Shown piece by piece: positions 63,737 to 64,000 of a DNA stretch of 64,000 nt. The notes beneath the pieces were generated by a model. The model ran no database searches. It was not told where the DNA came from and saw only the letters and a list, made by a program, of their open reading frames with translations. The stretch lies in assembly GCF_014218805.1 (NCBI RefSeq), contig NZ_JACJUV010000001.1, positions 3,236,501-3,300,500 on the forward strand, given 5' to 3'. The stretch comes from Teredinibacter franksiae. GTDB taxonomy: Bacteria > Pseudomonadota > Gammaproteobacteria > Pseudomonadales > Cellvibrionaceae. The stretch's first letter is position 1. Every line of letters begins with the position of its first letter. Made by a program: the position numbers and the translations under genes.

Positions 63737-64000
63737 ATGATGGAAGCCATGCACACCCAGTCGGTAACCGAAAATGCCGGCACTGAACCTCAGAGCACGT
63801 TGCGAGTCGAGGATGTAGATGTCGAAATAGCCGAATCTGAAACCGAACGCAAATGGTCGCGGGTTAGAGTTTACGGCTTTCAATTAGGCCCGCTAAATTT
63901 ACTATTACCTCAAGGGTTGTATTGCGAACTGCTGAACGAATTTCGGCTGTCGATACTACCTAATGTCCCTCGGCATTTTGCCGGCTTGGTGCCGGTGCGG
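63737..64000 (+). CDS. CheW-like adaptor (PilI-type), 5' part
   Basis: The open frame begins at ATG 63737 and leaves the window at 64000, giving 88 residues. After an acidic leader (to about residue 42) comes VYGFQLGPLNLLLPQGLYCE and the CheW-type segment SILPNVPRHFAGLVPVR, which leads into the domain's Gly-Asn core. It follows the receiver gene by 17 bases. This order (receiver, receiver, CheW) is that of pilGHI, and the window probably cuts a larger chemosensory operon. Confidence 0.8.
   Translation, partial: MMEAMHTQSVTENAGTEPQSTLRVEDVDVEIAESETERKWSRVRVYGFQLGPLNLLLPQGLYCELLNEFRLSILPNVPRHFAGLVPVR

Overview
The window comes from a Gram-negative gammaproteobacterium, most likely a marine polysaccharide degrader close to Cellvibrionaceae (Saccharophagus/Teredinibacter-like). 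This placement is inferred from the gene set: parC, a riboflavin cluster with RibBX plus a separate RibA, an fpr/finR-type divergent pair, SapC, a PEP-CTERM protein, a Sde0182-like nucleoside-hydrolase-fold protein, CsrA and Pil-Chp-like signalling. No rRNA, tRNA, CRISPR array or complete insertion sequence was seen. Coding density is ordinary except in a few decayed intergenic stretches.

Layout. 1-3.4 kb: the 3' end of parC, a PilZ protein, then a minus-strand unit encoding a DnaT-like protein with three DnaT-type repeats, a lambda-P-like helicase-loader-type protein and a Bax-like glucosaminidase. 3.8-7.9 kb: a von Willebrand protein of the YfbK type with its ECF sigma factor, a membrane-anchored unknown and a YchJ-like protein. 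8-12.3 kb: a NADAR protein, two unrelated lipoproteins, RadA and a GyrI-like protein. 12.7-19.8 kb (minus strand): a Sde0182-like protein, CreD, two PilZ proteins, EttA and DegV. 20-22.2 kb: GlyA and a PEP-CTERM protein with a possible sigma-54 promoter. 22.3-22.8 kb: a MerR regulator broken by a 13-bp tandem duplication. 23-30.2 kb: one long operon, nrdR-ribD-ribE-ribBX-ribH-nusB-thiL-pgpA-aspartic protease-ribA. 30-41.4 kb: a histidine kinase, an AraC remnant, CsrA, GST and a SigZ-like sigma factor, a P-type ATPase, convergent HD-GYP and REC-EAL genes, and malic enzyme. 41.4-51 kb: SapC, Fpr with a FinR-like regulator, SixA, an ABC exporter, an inactive M48-like membrane protein, YgjP and YjbQ. 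51-57.4 kb: a second ABC exporter between inverted copies of a repeat, SelO, and a decayed zone with a heptamer repeat and gene remnants. 57.4-64 kb: a DUF6122 protein, a PPi-type phosphofructokinase, an orphan HypX, an MHYT protein, and the start of a chemosensory operon cut by the window edge.

Themes. Cyclic-di-GMP and surface signalling recur: three PilZ proteins, an HD-GYP, a REC-EAL, an MHYT protein and a Pil-type receiver/CheW operon. Vitamin and cofactor synthesis is concentrated in the rib-nusB-thiL operon. The least explained content is the family of short intergenic repeats (one pair inverted around the 51.4-53.2 kb ABC exporter), the triple-DnaT loader, the M48-like pseudo-peptidase, the orphan HypX and the frameshifted MerR gene. 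I did not find a convincing new multi-gene defence or mobile system.
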